NCBI RefSeq assembly: GCF_900215335.1 | Contig: NZ_OCMT01000002.1 | Span: forward strand, 1,116,001-1,180,000 | DNA length: 64,000 bases | Source: Pedobacter xixiisoli | GTDB taxonomy: Bacteria; Bacteroidota; Bacteroidia; Sphingobacteriales; Sphingobacteriaceae | Reading direction: 5' to 3' | Part shown: positions 26,170 through 36,863 of the stretch, piece by piece | Layout of the letters: the number at the start of each line of letters is the position of its first letter | Numbering within the stretch: position 1 is the first letter of the stretch | Position numbers and translations under genes: made by a program | The notes under the pieces: generated by a model | What the model saw: the letters and a program-made list of their open reading frames with translations, nothing else | Databases searched by the model: none | What the model was told of the DNA's origin: nothing

Positions 26170-27270
26170 CTAATCTTTAAACCTCTTATTCAGCAGCAAA
26201 TAAAACTTATCTACGGTAGCTTGTTTATCGGCCCAGTTGTTCTTTACAGCGTAGTTCTTTTGGAAGAAGTTATCAGCAGCATCAAAGTTTGGCATTTTAT
26301 TGGCGATGTCGATAGCCTCTGCATAAGCCAAATTATAACCATTGAACAAATCTTTGATGTAAAGCAATTTATCGTTAAGGTTAATGGCTGCTTTCAAATC
26401 TGATATTACCGCACCAGAAGTTTCATTGATTCTTGAACTGACATTTTTTCCAGCTAAAATATCATTTAAGGTAGGCTTGTAAGTGGTTTCTACTTCTACA
26501 GTTTTCGTCTCTGTAACCACTGTTTTAACTTCTACTACTGGAAGCTCAACTTTTTCAATTACAGGCTCCACAACTGGTGGTGAAACTGGAATTGGAACCG
26601 CTACTTCCTGCTTTTCTTCTTCGTGATGTACCAAAAAAGGCTCTGGACCAACTTCATCTTCCTCTAAATCTTCAGGGTTACGAATCAAGTTTTCCTTTAC
26701 CTTCTTCTTTTGCTCTAAAATCAGCGCTTCTTCTCTACTTAAGGGTCTATCAAAAAGCTGTTCAGTAGTTTTCTCTTCGAAATCGAATTTATCATCCTCT
26801 GTAAAAGCTTCTCTATTTAGAATAAACTCAAAAGTTTGGTCTGGCTCCGAATCTAACCTAAAGATTTCCTTTTCCACCTCTTCAACAACTGGCTCGTCTA
26901 TCTCAAAAACAGGAACAACAATTTCTTCTTCTCTTATCACTGGAGCTGATGCCGTTTCTTCCTCTTCCACTACATTAGCAAATGTAATGGCTTCCACTTG
27001 CTGTATATCCTTAAGCTCGTCACTTATTTCATCGTCAACCACCAATTCATTGGTCACTTCCTCAACTTTCTGCGTGAGCACTGGAGTTAAAACAGACAAG
27101 TTTAATTTCTTGATGATCTGGATATGGTCTGTCAAAAAACTAGCATTGGCTAAAAATAGTTCTAGCTCTAACTCACTTAACTGTTCGGGATTCTGAGCTA
27201 AAAACTCATACTGTTCGTTCAATTCGTTAAGTATATTTCCTAGTTTTTTGAAAAGAGCTTCTTGCTTCAT
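26170..27270 (-). CDS. Acidic protein of unknown function
   Basis: A 366-residue protein without signal peptide or membrane segment. Residues 1-60 are helical (KLGNILNELNEQYEFLAQNPEQL), about 85-260 are a long, strongly acidic and Val/Glu/Pro-rich low-complexity region, and 265-366 form a compact, probably helical, end (LAGKNVSSRINE, LNDKLLYIKDLFNGYNLAYAEAIDIANKM). The low-complexity centre suggests a flexible linker between two folded ends. No family or enzymatic motif is recognised. It converges on the mre/mrd operon, which alone is no evidence of a cell-wall role. Confidence 0.75.
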   Translation of the reverse strand: MKQEALFKKLGNILNELNEQYEFLAQNPEQLSELELELFLANASFLTDHIQIIKKLNLSVLTPVLTQKVEEVTNELVVDDEISDELKDIQQVEAITFANVVEEEETASAPVIREEEIVVPVFEIDEPVVEEVEKEIFRLDSEPDQTFEFILNREAFTEDDKFDFEEKTTEQLFDRPLSREEALILEQKKKVKENLIRNPEDLEEDEVGPEPFLVHHEEEKQEVAVPIPVSPPVVEPVIEKVELPVVEVKTVVTETKTVEVETTYKPTLNDILAGKNVSSRINETSGAVISDLKAAINLNDKLLYIKDLFNGYNLAYAEAIDIANKMPNFDAADNFFQKNYAVKNNWADKQATVDKFYLLLNKRFKD

Positions 27271-27407
27271 CTGCTATTTTATTTCTTTATATTATCCACT
27301 GAGGCAAAGCCTACTAAGTTTCAACAATTATTAAACCATAATGTTGTAACGAAAGTTTTGGCTTTTTATGTTGGTAACTGACAATCAAAAATACTATAAA
27401 AATCTTT

Positions 27408-27415
27408 TATATTTG
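27408..27415 (+). promoter_or_regulatory. -7 promoter element of the thymidine kinase gene
   Basis: TATATTTG, an exact TAnnTTTG match, 19 bases before the ATG at 27434. It supports that ATG over an earlier in-frame one at 27368, which would lie upstream of the promoter. Confidence 0.5.
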
Positions 27416-27433
27416 GCTAAAAATACCTTTACA

Positions 27434-28006
27434 ATGTTATTTAGCGAGCAAAATTTTAGACGGGGAGAGTTCAGTGGTAGTATTGAAGTTGTTTGTGGCT
27501 CCATGTTTTCTGGCAAAACAGAAGAACTCATCAGACGACTAAAAAGAGCTCAAATTGCTAAACTTAATGTAGAGATTTTTAAACCCAAAACAGACACCCG
27601 TTACGACGATACCGCTGTAGTATCTCACGATAAAAATGCGATACAATCTACTCCAGTTGACCACTCTTCTTCCATTTTATTGTTAGGAGCAAACACACAA
27701 GTGGTAGGCATTGATGAAGCTCAGTTTTTTGATGACGGACTTCCTGAAGTTTGCAATACCTTGGCTAAAAAAGGAATTAGGGTAATTATTGCAGGGTTAG
27801 ACATGGATTTTCTAGGTAAACCCTTCGGGCCAATGCCCGCATTGATGGCCATTGCAGAACACGTTACCAAAGTAAATGCAGTTTGTATGCAATGTGGTAG
27901 TCCAGCGGTTTATTCGTTCCGTACTTCTGCTAGCGAAACGAGGGTATTACTGGGCGAAAAAGATAGCTATGAGCCTCGTTGTAGAGCTTGCTTTAATAAG
28001 GATTAA
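27434..28006 (+). CDS. tdk: Thymidine kinase
   Basis: The start at 27434 ([12 protein letters not shown]) gives 190 residues, normal for the family. The P-loop is [11 protein letters not shown] (about 23-33), the magnesium-binding DEAQFF follows, and C-terminal zinc ligands are seen in CMQCGSP and CRAC. It phosphorylates thymidine for salvage into dTMP. The gene stands alone between the 26170-27270 gene (divergent) and the subtilase (convergent). Confidence 0.95.
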   Translation: MLFSEQNFRRGEFSGSIEVVCGSMFSGKTEELIRRLKRAQIAKLNVEIFKPKTDTRYDDTAVVSHDKNAIQSTPVDHSSSILLLGANTQVVGIDEAQFFDDGLPEVCNTLAKKGIRVIIAGLDMDFLGKPFGPMPALMAIAEHVTKVNAVCMQCGSPAVYSFRTSASETRVLLGEKDSYEPRCRACFNKD

Positions 28007-28085
28007 TTCGGTTAAGTGTTTGAACTGGTTAATTGTAGGATAAAAGAATAAAGAGCAAAGATTAAAGACAAACAGTTTAACCTAT

Positions 28086-30923
28086 CTATTTAGACACAAT
28101 CATCTTCTTAGCCTGCTTATAGTTTGAAGTTTTCAGTTGATAAGTGTACACTCCATTAGCAAATTTGCTCACATCCACATAAAAACGATAGCTCCCCGCG
28201 TCTAAAGTCCCATTGGTTACCTTACCTACTTTTCTCCCTGTAACATCGTAAATAGTAATATCAACATTGGTTCTTTCAGGCAAGTCTAAAGGAATAAACG
28301 TAAAGGTTTTCGCCTGATTGGGATAGTTTTGCTTTAGCGCATACTCCACAGGGATACTTTTAATTCGATCGGTTAATACTTCCTTGTATTTAAGCTCAGC
28401 GGCAGCTCCTATCGTCGTCAATTGACTTAGGTTATCTCCCGCCACAAAAGCATAGGCAACTTTTACGGTTCCATTTTTTGCGATATTGTAAGGGCCGCTG
28501 CCTATGGTAAACATCACATCGTAACCATTGGCATTATCGTGTCCCAAACCTGTAGCATGTATACCAGATGTTAATGTTTGATACTTTTCTGCTACAGTAA
28601 AATTGTTATCCGCCAACAAACTATTGGGCAACTGATACGACAACGGATAATAAGCGGGAGCTGTACTTAAACTCAACAATCGTATGCCGGCGTATGGATA
28701 AGCCGCATTTTTCTTCGCATAAACGTAAGCAGTTTTTGTAGTTGCGTCATATTGGGTTGCATTAGCAGATGCATCATCCAAATCCCAATCAGTAAATAAA
28801 CCAGTGTAGATATTTTGTAAATCGGCGTTACTAGTATTAGTGATTTCATATTCCATGATGACGTATTTTTCATCCGCTGTAGAACTGAAAGCTAGTGCCC
28901 TAGAAAGAATGCTCAAACCCAATGGATTTGTACTGCCTGCATCAGTAAATACACTGGTACCTTCAAATGCAGCCTTAGACGAAGCAACCATTGCTGCTGT
29001 TTGTTGCCTCTTAAAATCTTCGCTACTTGCAGCAGAAGCTCTGGCGTTATTCATTACCTGTGTTTCAGATTTAGCGATTAGCAAAGCCGCTTCAAACAGC
29101 ATATTCTCATCTTTATACATGAAACCTAAACCTGCAGCAGCATTAGCTTTGCTATAACCTACCCTACCATTAGAGGTAAGTGTAGTACTAATTTTATTAA
29201 CGGCAATATTGAGATAATCTAGTGCAACTACCGTTTTGAAACTCTCCGAATCTACGTAGGCGCCGTTATTGCCAGTGTATCTTAAAGTCAAAATGACCTC
29301 ATGATTTTCTGGAGCACCAGCTAATACCTTTACCCGCATTGGCCCAATTCCTGTCTTCGTTTCTAAACTAGTAAAATTACCGGCACTGATATTTTGATCT
29401 ACAACTTGTACAAATGCACTATTGCTCGTTATATTCACGGTCAATCCCGTTACTGGAATCAGGAAGTTTTTCAAAGCAAATTGCAAGGTTATTTCTGTAT
29501 TTGGCGCCCTATTTCCTAAGCTTTGGTCGCTGATGGAAACGCTTTGTGCACGAACCGAAGCGGGGCTTTCTGTTAATGCTCGAAGAATATTTAAGCGTCC
29601 CTTGCCCAACAAATTCACATAATTAGGATTTAGCGCATCGATATTGTCAGCCGTTGTTCTTAATATTTCGCCAATCTGCAAGCCTGTGTAATTTGGGTAT
29701 TTAGCTTTAAGCAACGCTGCTGCACTAGAAACCAACGGTGCCGACATAGAAGTTCCCGAATAATAGCCATAACTATTATTGTAAATCGTGTTGTAAATCC
29801 CCTGTCCTGGAGCAGACAAATCTACATACGTACCGTAGTTGGAGCCTGAGTATTTAGTATCGTTGGGGTTTACATTTGCCACTGCCAATACACCTTCAAA
29901 AGCAGCAGGATACACAGGGTTATCGTTCCCAGAATTGCCGGCAGCAGCTACGACCAGACAACCTTTGCTGATGGCGTAATTCACCATTTCTTGCCCAAAC
30001 TGACCGCCGCCAGCACCACCCCACGAACAATTGATGATATGCGCACCTTTATCCGCCGCATATTTGATTCCTTCATAACCTTTGTAAATAGAAGTTCCAT
30101 TATCGTCAGCACCTGCTTTTACGATGAGTAACTTTGCATTATAAGCCAAACTTGCAACACCAACTCCATTATCTGAAACAGCACTCGCTATGCCACTTAC
30201 ATGCACACCGTGTTCTGCCCCATGACTTTTTACATTCGGGTCATTGTCGCCAATCATAGTAGTTGCAGAAGCACCACAAAAATCCCAACCAGCGTAATTA
30301 TCTATGTAACCATCTCCATCATCATCAATTCCATTTATAGGATCGGCAGTGTTGTAATAAATGTTGGCTGCCAAATCTGGATGGGTAGTTTCAGAACCAG
30401 AATCTACAATCCCAATGATGACGTTGGAAGAATTTTTCAAAACATCCCACGCCTGTGGAGCTTTAACCTGTGGCAAGTAAAACTGGCTACCATACGAAAC
30501 ATCATTGGGTGTGTACCAAGTGCTGTGAATATAACTTGGTTCCACATAAGCTATACTTTCGTTCTGTAATAAGGTGTTGATGGCTGTTTCTATCTTAGCA
30601 TTACCCTGATATTTGGCATGGTAATAATTCTCAAAATGGAAGCCTTTATCGTTGGTAGAAGCTTGACTTGCTTTAGCACCAGAATTGAAAATCGGCTCCA
30701 GCACTGTTAAGGAAATACCGTTGGCGCTCAATTCCTTTTCGGCGCTTTGCGTAGCAATATCTAACCTTGTCCCCTCTTTAAATTTGATGACCAAATTATT
30801 GGGAAGATAGTCTTTCGAGGTAATTCCGGCAGGCAGCTTAAACTTAGCTTTTACCATTGGAGTTTGCTCGGTAAAAGCAAAAAGTACAAATAAGAAAATG
30901 ATGAATAAGTAACTTTTTTTCAT
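28086..30923 (-). CDS. Secreted S8 (subtilisin-like) protease with T9SS sorting domain
   Basis: A 945-residue protein. A signal peptide (1-18) is followed by an inhibitor-like propeptide (about 40-130) and an S8 catalytic domain with Asp174 (IVDSGSETTHPD), His238 (HGVHVSG) and Ser392 (GTSMSAP); the oxyanion Asn330 is in AAGNSG. A long beta-rich region (about 455-860) follows, then a type A T9SS C-terminal domain (about 862-945; YDVTGRKVG, ANGVYTYQLKT, KKMIVSK). It is therefore exported by Sec, then by the type IX system to the surface or medium. The DDDGDGYIDN stretch near 200 looks like a calcium loop inserted in the catalytic domain. Confidence 0.95.
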   Translation of the reverse strand: MKKSYLFIIFLFVLFAFTEQTPMVKAKFKLPAGITSKDYLPNNLVIKFKEGTRLDIATQSAEKELSANGISLTVLEPIFNSGAKASQASTNDKGFHFENYYHAKYQGNAKIETAINTLLQNESIAYVEPSYIHSTWYTPNDVSYGSQFYLPQVKAPQAWDVLKNSSNVIIGIVDSGSETTHPDLAANIYYNTADPINGIDDDGDGYIDNYAGWDFCGASATTMIGDNDPNVKSHGAEHGVHVSGIASAVSDNGVGVASLAYNAKLLIVKAGADDNGTSIYKGYEGIKYAADKGAHIINCSWGGAGGGQFGQEMVNYAISKGCLVVAAAGNSGNDNPVYPAAFEGVLAVANVNPNDTKYSGSNYGTYVDLSAPGQGIYNTIYNNSYGYYSGTSMSAPLVSSAAALLKAKYPNYTGLQIGEILRTTADNIDALNPNYVNLLGKGRLNILRALTESPASVRAQSVSISDQSLGNRAPNTEITLQFALKNFLIPVTGLTVNITSNSAFVQVVDQNISAGNFTSLETKTGIGPMRVKVLAGAPENHEVILTLRYTGNNGAYVDSESFKTVVALDYLNIAVNKISTTLTSNGRVGYSKANAAAGLGFMYKDENMLFEAALLIAKSETQVMNNARASAASSEDFKRQQTAAMVASSKAAFEGTSVFTDAGSTNPLGLSILSRALAFSSTADEKYVIMEYEITNTSNADLQNIYTGLFTDWDLDDASANATQYDATTKTAYVYAKKNAAYPYAGIRLLSLSTAPAYYPLSYQLPNSLLADNNFTVAEKYQTLTSGIHATGLGHDNANGYDVMFTIGSGPYNIAKNGTVKVAYAFVAGDNLSQLTTIGAAAELKYKEVLTDRIKSIPVEYALKQNYPNQAKTFTFIPLDLPERTNVDITIYDVTGRKVGKVTNGTLDAGSYRFYVDVSKFANGVYTYQLKTSNYKQAKKMIVSK

Positions 30924-31066
30924 AGGTTTAATTGTGTTAATCTAAGTTACATAATATTTTAATTAGAAATATCGACGTACTTTTCGCCCGCTATATTGTC
31001 TCTTTTACCCCCTTCAACATCAACAATTTTCGTGAAATTTGGTTATATTCATTAAACAAATCAACC

Positions 31067-31480
31067 ATGACAAAAGATATTTGGCTTAACCTGCCAGTTA
31101 AAGACATTCAGAAAACCACTGATTTTTTTGAGAGAATTGGTTTCACGTTAAATAATCATGCACCAAAAAGTGATGCTATGGCTTCCTTTAAAATTGGACA
31201 GAGAGACTTTATCATTAACTTCTTTAGTGAAGAGGTGTTCAGTAGTTTTACGCCTTTTAAAATCGCTGATTTAAACGATAAAACGGAATGTTTGATTTCT
31301 ATAGATGCAGAAAGCGCCACAGAAGTTGATGAAATTTTAGCGAAAGCTGAAGCCGCAGGTGCTGACATTTATGCAAAAGGTGGAGAAAAAGACGGCTGGA
31401 TGTATGGTGGTGGCTTCACAGATTTAGATGGGCATAAATGGAATGTTTTATTCATGGATTTTAGTAAATTCAAACAATAA
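31067..31480 (+). CDS. VOC-family (glyoxalase / bleomycin-resistance fold) protein
   Basis: A 137-residue protein with paired beta-alpha-beta-beta-beta modules: N-terminal IWLNLPVKDIQKTTDFFERIGF and C-terminal GWMYGGGFTDLDGHKWNVLFMD. The family uses this fold for metal-dependent isomerases, dioxygenases and drug-binding proteins; the specific activity cannot be told. The His of DLDGHKW is a plausible metal ligand. Confidence 0.85.
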   Translation: MTKDIWLNLPVKDIQKTTDFFERIGFTLNNHAPKSDAMASFKIGQRDFIINFFSEEVFSSFTPFKIADLNDKTECLISIDAESATEVDEILAKAEAAGADIYAKGGEKDGWMYGGGFTDLDGHKWNVLFMDFSKFKQ

Positions 31481-31490
31481 ATTATTAATA

Positions 31491-31598
31491 AGCCAAAGAT
31501 GCACAGATACCTATTGGATTTTTAGAGGATATAAAAGGTATTTTTTAAACATCATTTATATATCTGTGCATCCCGATATCGGGACAAGTGCTGTGGCT
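31491..31598. repeat. Inverted repeat with GATGCACAGATA arms and an inserted palindrome
   Basis: GATGCACAGATA (31498-31509) is the exact complement of TATCTGTGCATC (31561-31572), and outer AGCCA/TGGCT extend the pairing. The right arm is interrupted by about 20 bases containing the self-complementary CCCGATATCGGG. Arm and insert each look like a separate dispersed repeat. Confidence 0.65.
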
Positions 31599-31612
31599 AA
31601 AAACTTGTTACT

Positions 31613-32053
31613 ATGGAAAGAATATATTTCAAAATCGAAATTGATGCGCCCAAAGAAAAAGTATGGGATATCCTTTTAGGAGAAACCAGCTACCCAAAAT
31701 GGACTGCAGTTTTCGCTGAAGGCTCAAGAGCAATAACCGATTGGCAAGCTGGAAGTAAAGTATTTTTTGTAAATGCTGAAGGCGATGGTATGGCCTCTAA
31801 AATCGCTGAACATATGCCTAACGAATACATTTCCATCCAACACTTAGGCTTTTACAAAAATGGTGTGGAAGATTATGAAAGTGAAGAGGCAAAAAAATGG
31901 GGCGATGTTTTTGAGAACTACAAGCTGAGCACCAAAGACGGCAAATCGCTATTAAGTGTAGAAATGGATACTAACGAAGAATATAAAAGCTATTTCGAAG
32001 AGAAATGGCCTTTAGCTTTGGAGAAAGTTAAGGAATTGGCGGAAGAGGCTTAG
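31613..32053 (+). CDS. SRPBCC-family (START-like / AHSA1-type) protein
   Basis: A 146-residue protein with the helix-grip fold. The N terminus is MERIYFKIEIDAPKEKVWDIL, the usual AHSA1/START opening, with SYPKWTAVFAEGSRAITDWQAGSKV after it and the long C-terminal helix (YFEEKWPLALEKVKELAEEA). Such proteins bind hydrophobic ligands or act as Hsp90-ATPase activators; no substrate is implied here. It follows the VOC gene on the same strand across the 31491-31598 repeat. Confidence 0.85.
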   Translation: MERIYFKIEIDAPKEKVWDILLGETSYPKWTAVFAEGSRAITDWQAGSKVFFVNAEGDGMASKIAEHMPNEYISIQHLGFYKNGVEDYESEEAKKWGDVFENYKLSTKDGKSLLSVEMDTNEEYKSYFEEKWPLALEKVKELAEEA

Positions 32054-32149
32054 TAGACATATTAAGATTAGCAGAAATATTAAAACTTACGTCATTTCGA
32101 ACACGGTGAGAAATCTAGCGACTTGAAAAATGAACAGCTAGGCGCAAGT

Positions 32150-32281
32150 CGCTAGATCTCTCCTCGTAACCTCGTTCGGAGATGACGAACTATTTAAGTA
32201 ACCCTTAATTTCTTACTACAGTTTTAATCAGCGAGTGACCTAGTCATTTCCGTCATTTCGAACGCAGTGAGAAATCTAGCA
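32150..32281 (+). repeat. Long direct repeat, left copy
   Basis: It contains a right palindrome arm, the 63-base spacer and a left arm. It matches 32796-32925 with a two-base length difference and only a few substitutions. Confidence 0.85.
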
Positions 32282-32375
32282 TGCCATCAAATTAATAATA
32301 TCAAGACTTTAGATTTCTTTTCATACCTCGTTCGAAATGACGAAACTGACTTGGAAATTATTGCTATTTTTAACT

Positions 32376-32675
32376 ATGGAAAGAGGCGGATACATCTACA
32401 TACTTACCAACGTTAACCGTTCTGTACTCTACATAGGAGTGACTTCAGATTTAGTTTTTCGTTTAATAGAACATCGAGAGAAAGTACATTCGCAATCTTT
32501 TACAGCGAAATATAATGCAATAATTTGTGTCTATTACGAAACATTTACAGATATCGTAGCAGCTATAGAGCGAGAAAAAGAAATTAAAAAATGGCGAAGA
32601 GAAAAGAAGGAACAATTAATTAATACTGTAAATCCATCTTGGAAAGATTTTTGGAATGAAGTGAAGGAGTGGTAG
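32376..32675 (+). CDS. Small GIY-YIG nuclease-domain protein
   Basis: About 99 residues from ATG at 32376; an earlier in-frame ATG at 32337 would begin inside the palindrome arm. The whole protein is the GIY-YIG domain: GGYIYILTN for GIY, LYIGVT for YIG, Arg in VFRLIEHR, the likely catalytic Glu in AAIEREKEIKKW, and Asn in VNPSWKDF. The domain makes metal-dependent DNA strand cuts in homing enzymes, UvrC and some restriction enzymes; small stand-alone forms have no assigned role. It starts 34 bases after one palindromic unit and ends about 70 before another, suggesting a functional link to the repeats. Confidence 0.9.
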   Translation: MERGGYIYILTNVNRSVLYIGVTSDLVFRLIEHREKVHSQSFTAKYNAIICVYYETFTDIVAAIEREKEIKKWRREKKEQLINTVNPSWKDFWNEVKEW

Positions 32676-32795
32676 AATATTTAGCCATATCTGCAATATC
32701 AAACTAACAGAAAGCTTCTTACTTCCATCGTTTCTAAACAAAATTAAACGTAGTCAAAAATCATCTAACATCCAGTCAAATTAATAATATCAAAT

Positions 32796-32925
32796 CGCTA
32801 GATCTCTCCTCGTTCCTCGTTCGAGATGACGAACTATTTAAGTAACCCTTAATTTCTTACTACAGTTTTAATCAGCGAGTGACCTAGCCATTTCCGTCAT
32901 TTCGAACGCAGTGAGAAATCTAGCA
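32796..32925 (+). repeat. Long direct repeat, right copy
   Basis: Near-identical to 32150-32281, displaced by about 645 bases. High identity in non-coding sequence implies a recent duplication or a gene conversion. Confidence 0.85.
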
Positions 32926-33020
32926 ACTTAGAAAATCAACATGTACAATAAAATAACAGAATGCTAGATCTCTCCTCGTTCCTCGTTCGAGATGACGAAC
33001 TATTTAAGCTAGAGCAATAA

Positions 33021-33053
33021 AAAAATCCCTCGATGAACTATCGAGGGATTTTT
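33021..33053 (-). terminator. Terminator of icd
   Basis: A perfect 13-base stem (AAAAATCCCTCGA with TCGAGGGATTTTT, seven-base loop) with T tracts in either direction. It lies 50 bases beyond the icd stop and marks the end of the repeat cluster. Confidence 0.85.
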
Positions 33054-33103
33054 ATAATTACTAGATACTAACACCTAGACACTAATTCCTATTTCCTATC
33101 TAC

Positions 33104-35644
<2,541 letters not shown>

Positions 35645-35779
35645 ATGAACAGAGAAGAACTCATGCAATCCAAGTGGGTCAAAATCCTTTTTCCTATCAT
35701 TATTTTAATTGTTGCCATAGGGATTTACCAAAACGGCTATGCTTTGGGCCAATGGATTTACGCTAAATTACATCCTTAA
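35645..35779 (+). CDS. 44-residue single-pass membrane protein
   Basis: ATG to TAA gives a polar N terminus (MNREELMQSKWVK), one hydrophobic helix of about 18 residues (ILFPIIILIVAIGIYQNG) and a short tail. Clean amphipathic organisation and its place 66 bases before map suggest a real small gene. Function unknown. Confidence 0.55.
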   Translation: MNREELMQSKWVKILFPIIILIVAIGIYQNGYALGQWIYAKLHP

Positions 35780-35804
35780 GACAGACTAGGTTTCTAAATT
35801 TAAC

Positions 35805-35812
35805 TAACTTTG
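35805..35812 (+). promoter_or_regulatory. -7 promoter element of map
   Basis: TAACTTTG, an exact TAnnTTTG match, 34 bases before the map ATG. It follows the stop of the 44-residue gene, so map can be transcribed alone. Confidence 0.5.
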
Positions 35813-35845
35813 CCTCATTATTTTTTGAAGCGTAACTAAAAGCCC

Positions 35846-36610
35846 ATGTCTATTACCAACGAAGCCGAATTACAAGGAATGCAAAAAGCCAGCGAAGCTG
35901 TAGCCCTAACGTTAAAAGCGATGAAGGACTATGCCAAGGTTGGAATGAGTACCAAAGAGTTAGATGATTTTGGAGGAAAGATGCTAGAAGAATTTGGTGC
36001 TAAATCTGCCCCTTTTCTTACTTATAATTTCCCTGGATATACTTGTATTAGCGTTGATAATGAATTTTGCCACGGCATACCTACTGCTCAAAGAATTTTG
36101 CAGGAAGGCGATCTGATTAATATCGATGTATCGGCAGAGCTCAACGGCTTTTGGTCTGACAATGGTTGCTCTTTTATATTGGGAGAGGATATCCATCAAC
36201 ATCAAAAATTAGTGAATGCTTCAAAAGAAATCCTACAAAAAGCCATTGCTAATATTAAAGGAGGTGTGCGTATTTCAGATATCGGACATTTAATAGAAAC
36301 CGAAGCTAAAAAACGTGGCTACAAAGTGATTAAAAACTTGACTGGTCATGGTGTTGGTCGTAGTTTACACGAAGAACCGCATGAGGTTGCCTGCTACAAA
36401 GACCGCTTTAATTTAACTCGTTTCAAGAAAAACTCTGTAGTAGCTATCGAAACCTTCATCTCCACAGATTCTACCATTGCAGAAACTTTAGCAGATGGTT
36501 GGACCATGGTAGGCAACAGAGGTGGTTATATGGCTCAACATGAACATACTATCATCGTAACGGATGGTAAGCCTGTTATTCTTACAACAGGAAATGGTGT
36601 GTGGGATTAG
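35846..36610 (+). CDS. map: Type I methionine aminopeptidase
   Basis: A 254-residue pita-bread-fold peptidase. All five metal ligands are present: Asp94, Asp105, His168, Glu202 and Glu233; the substrate-handling His76 is in FCHGIP. It removes the initiator Met from nascent proteins. No zinc-finger extension is present. Within ribosomal-protein operons map is common in other bacteria, but here it is free-standing, so a second copy elsewhere in the genome is possible. Confidence 0.95.
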   Translation: MSITNEAELQGMQKASEAVALTLKAMKDYAKVGMSTKELDDFGGKMLEEFGAKSAPFLTYNFPGYTCISVDNEFCHGIPTAQRILQEGDLINIDVSAELNGFWSDNGCSFILGEDIHQHQKLVNASKEILQKAIANIKGGVRISDIGHLIETEAKKRGYKVIKNLTGHGVGRSLHEEPHEVACYKDRFNLTRFKKNSVVAIETFISTDSTIAETLADGWTMVGNRGGYMAQHEHTIIVTDGKPVILTTGNGVWD

Positions 36611-36612
36611 TT

Positions 36613-36800
36613 AGGGGTCAGGAATCAGTAGTCAGGGATCAGTTGGTTTCATAACTCCTTTTCCTATTCTTGCCTAGTTTTTCAGCAGTTCTACTCCTAA
36701 TGCCGTCATCCTCAGCTTGACTGGGGATCGTAATGCGGTAGCTAGGCTTTTAAAGATTACTTTAATCCGTGCTTGCACAGCCGTTGCTCGTCGCTAGCTT
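36613..36800. repeat. Mixed intergenic repeats after map
   Basis: GGGTCAGGAATCAGTAGTCAGGGATCAG (split as two phrases of the 20222 type) is followed by a GCCGTCATCCTCAGCTTGAC stretch and two TAGCTAGGC/CGCTAGC phrases. The latter resemble eroded halves of palindromic elements. No gene. Confidence 0.45.
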
Positions 36801-36863
36801 TTCGTCGTTGGAAATTAATTATTGGATTTTGGTTATTCTAGTTGACTATTGGTCATTCCTCAT

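Larger units (their letters stand above)
32090..32997. mobile_element. Candidate GIY-YIG-linked palindromic-repeat element
   Basis: Four palindromic units occur at 32090-32187, 32251-32342, about 32748-32831 (left arm decayed) and 32895-32997. Each has a left arm like CGTCATTTCGAACGCAGTGA and a right arm like CTCGTTCGAGATGACG. Units 1-2 and 3-4 are each separated by the same 63-base spacer. The 132 bases at 32150-32281 recur almost unchanged at 32796-32925, and the GIY-YIG gene lies between these copies. The boundaries are inferred; transposition is not shown. Confidence 0.5.

Noticed and set aside
30201..30569. Antisense frame of 122 codons in the subtilase gene
   Set aside because: It overlaps the catalytic domain of a well-supported protease and has no independent features.
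31428..31679. 83-codon plus frame between the VOC and SRPBCC genes
   Set aside because: It begins inside the VOC gene and crosses the inverted repeat into the SRPBCC gene in another frame.
32337..32375. Earlier ATG for the GIY-YIG gene at 32337
   Set aside because: It lies within the palindrome arm and adds 13 residues before the conserved domain; ATG at 32376 fits better.
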